From Acidobacteriota bacterium (GTDB lineage Bacteria > Acidobacteriota > Terriglobia > Terriglobales > Acidobacteriaceae), in the NCBI GenBank assembly GCA_021818585.1, contig JAKATU010000073.1:1-54371 (forward strand): DNA of 54,371 bases, read 5' to 3'. The translations under genes were made by a program, and so were the position numbers. Shown one piece after another: positions 53,186-54,371 of the stretch. A model generated the notes under the pieces. That model saw only the letters and a program-made list of their open reading frames with translations. It had not been told where the DNA came from and searched no databases. Within the stretch, counting starts at the first letter, position 1; each line of letters starts with the position of its first letter.

Positions 53186-54371
53186 ATGACTGTTGAGGTG
53201 AAATCGGTTCCCTCAATCTCCGTCACCTACGCGCAGAACGGCAGTTCGACGAAGGCGAACGCGCTTGGTATGAGGGCGATGCAGGAGCGCGCATACGAAA
53301 AGCGCGGCGAGCAGTATTTGCTTATCAAGTCGCCGCCTGCATCCGGCAAGAGCCGCGCGCTCATGTTCATCGCGCTCGACAAGCTGCAAAATCAGGGCTT
53401 GAAACAGGCGATCATCGTTGTGCCGGAGAAAGCCATTGGAGCCAGCTTCCACGACGAGCCGCTGTCACAATTCGGATTTTGGGCGGACTGGCGCGTGGAG
53501 CCGAAATGGAATCTCTGCAATGCTCCGGGCGGCGATAACGGCGGCAAGGTTGCCGCCGTAGGCGCGTTCCTTGAGAGCAACGACAAGGTGCTGGTTTGCA
53601 CCCATGCGACGTTTCGCTTCGCGGTCGATCAGTTCGGCATCGAGAAGTTCGACGACCGCCTGATTGCCGTGGACGAGTTTCATCACGTTTCCGCAAGCCC
53701 GGACAACAAACTCGGAACGCACCTGGGCCAGTTCATTGCCCGCGACAAGGTTCACATCGTCGCCATGACCGGATCGTACTTCCGGGGCGACGCGGAGGCC
53801 GTGCTTGCCCCGCAGGACGAAGCGAAGTTCGAGCCTGTCACCTACACCTATTACGAACAGCTCAACGGCTATCAGTATCTCAAGCAGCTCGACATCGGTT
53901 ATTTCTTCTATTCCGGTTCCTACGTTGACGACATTCTCAACGTGCTTGACCCGACCGAGAAAACCATCATCCACATCCCAAACGTCAATTCACGCGAGAG
54001 CACGAAGGACAAAATGCGGGAGGTGGAGCACATCATCGAGGCGCTGGGCGAGTGGCAAGGTATTGACGAGAAAACCGGATTCCAGCTTGTCAAAGCTCCC
54101 GGCGGTCGCATTCTGCGTATCGCCGATTTGGTGGATGACGACCCCAACCGCCGCGACAGAGTGACCGCTGCGCTGAAAGACCCGGCGCAGAAGAACAACC
54201 GCGACTATGTGGACATCATTATTGCGCTCGGCATGGCGAAGGAAGGCTTTGACTGGATTTGGTGCGAACATGCGCTGACTGTTGGCTACCGGGCCAGTCT
54301 GACGGAAGTGATACAGATCATTGGACGCGCTACCCGTGACGCTCCCGGAAAGACCCGCGCACGCTTTACCA
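53186..54371 (+). CDS. DEAD/DEAH-type helicase, 3' end outside window
   Basis: An open frame from ATG 53186 (after GGGAGG) to the last base, 395 complete codons, no stop reached. SF2 helicase motifs: Walker A in SPPASGKSRALMF, Walker B in LIAVDEFHHVSAS (DEFH variant), motif III in VAMTGSYFRG, and motif VI in VIQIIGRATRDAPGK. The preceding Tyr/Phe-rich segment links the two RecA lobes. Following a methylase and a PLD nuclease, it is the likely ATP-driven motor of a restriction complex. Missing C-terminal domains cannot be judged here. Confidence 0.85.
   Translation, partial: MTVEVKSVPSISVTYAQNGSSTKANALGMRAMQERAYEKRGEQYLLIKSPPASGKSRALMFIALDKLQNQGLKQAIIVVPEKAIGASFHDEPLSQFGFWADWRVEPKWNLCNAPGGDNGGKVAAVGAFLESNDKVLVCTHATFRFAVDQFGIEKFDDRLIAVDEFHHVSASPDNKLGTHLGQFIARDKVHIVAMTGSYFRGDAEAVLAPQDEAKFEPVTYTYYEQLNGYQYLKQLDIGYFFYSGSYVDDILNVLDPTEKTIIHIPNVNSRESTKDKMREVEHIIEALGEWQGIDEKTGFQLVKAPGGRILRIADLVDDDPNRRDRVTAALKDPAQKNNRDYVDIIIALGMAKEGFDWIWCEHALTVGYRASLTEVIQIIGRATRDAPGKTRARFT

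Overview
The window looks like a piece of an Acidobacteriota chromosome (class Terriglobia is the best guess). This rests on the G-rich coding-strand style, a secreted TPR/transglutaminase-like protein typical of that phylum, the compact nuo gene order with two nuoM genes, and interspersed hairpin repeats between genes. It is inference from gene content; no 16S rRNA gene is present.

Layout. 1-8.9 kb: the 3' part of a TPR/transglutaminase-fold protein with an apparent frameshift near its end, a secreted TIM-barrel glycoside hydrolase-like protein, a 1-Cys peroxiredoxin, a PhzF-family protein, a stand-alone receiver protein, an orphan ABC ATPase, and tRNA-Gly(GCC) and tRNA-Cys(GCA). 9.2-21.6 kb: a tightly overlapped complex I operon nuoA-B-C-D-I-H-J-K-L-M-M-N, without nuoE/F/G and with two consecutive nuoM genes. 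21.7-31.7 kb (minus strand): a housekeeping run valS-nadC-birA-coaX-unknown-rRNA m5U methyltransferase-comEC, probably one operon. 31.8-35.4 kb (minus): a truncated UvrC-like protein, rpe and a BamD-like lipoprotein-assembly-type TPR protein, ending in a hairpin terminator. 35.4-42.8 kb: a gene-poor stretch with a 31-bp repeat, two direct repeats and an isolated strong terminator; then an SRPBCC/ArsR pair under a palindromic operator, a VOC protein, a SpoIIE-type phosphatase interrupted by an in-frame amber codon, a HEAT-repeat protein, an APC permease that appears to start at CTG, and a 51-residue basic protein.

From about 42.95 kb to the end the style changes. A tyrosine recombinase next to AT-rich DNA marks one edge of a putative integrated element. 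It carries three accessory genes of unknown function, an ArdC-type antirestriction protein preceded by a row of perfect hairpins, a RHH/PIN toxin-antitoxin pair, and a cassette of an adenine-type DNA methyltransferase, a PLD-family nuclease and a DEAD/DEAH helicase cut by the window end. The cassette reads as a restriction system in which modification, cleavage and ATP-driven motor are separate proteins, comparable to the NgoAVII/CglI class but with an N6-adenine-type methylase. The hairpin array ahead of ardC and this restriction cassette are the most interesting parts of the window, followed by the two-NuoM complex I.
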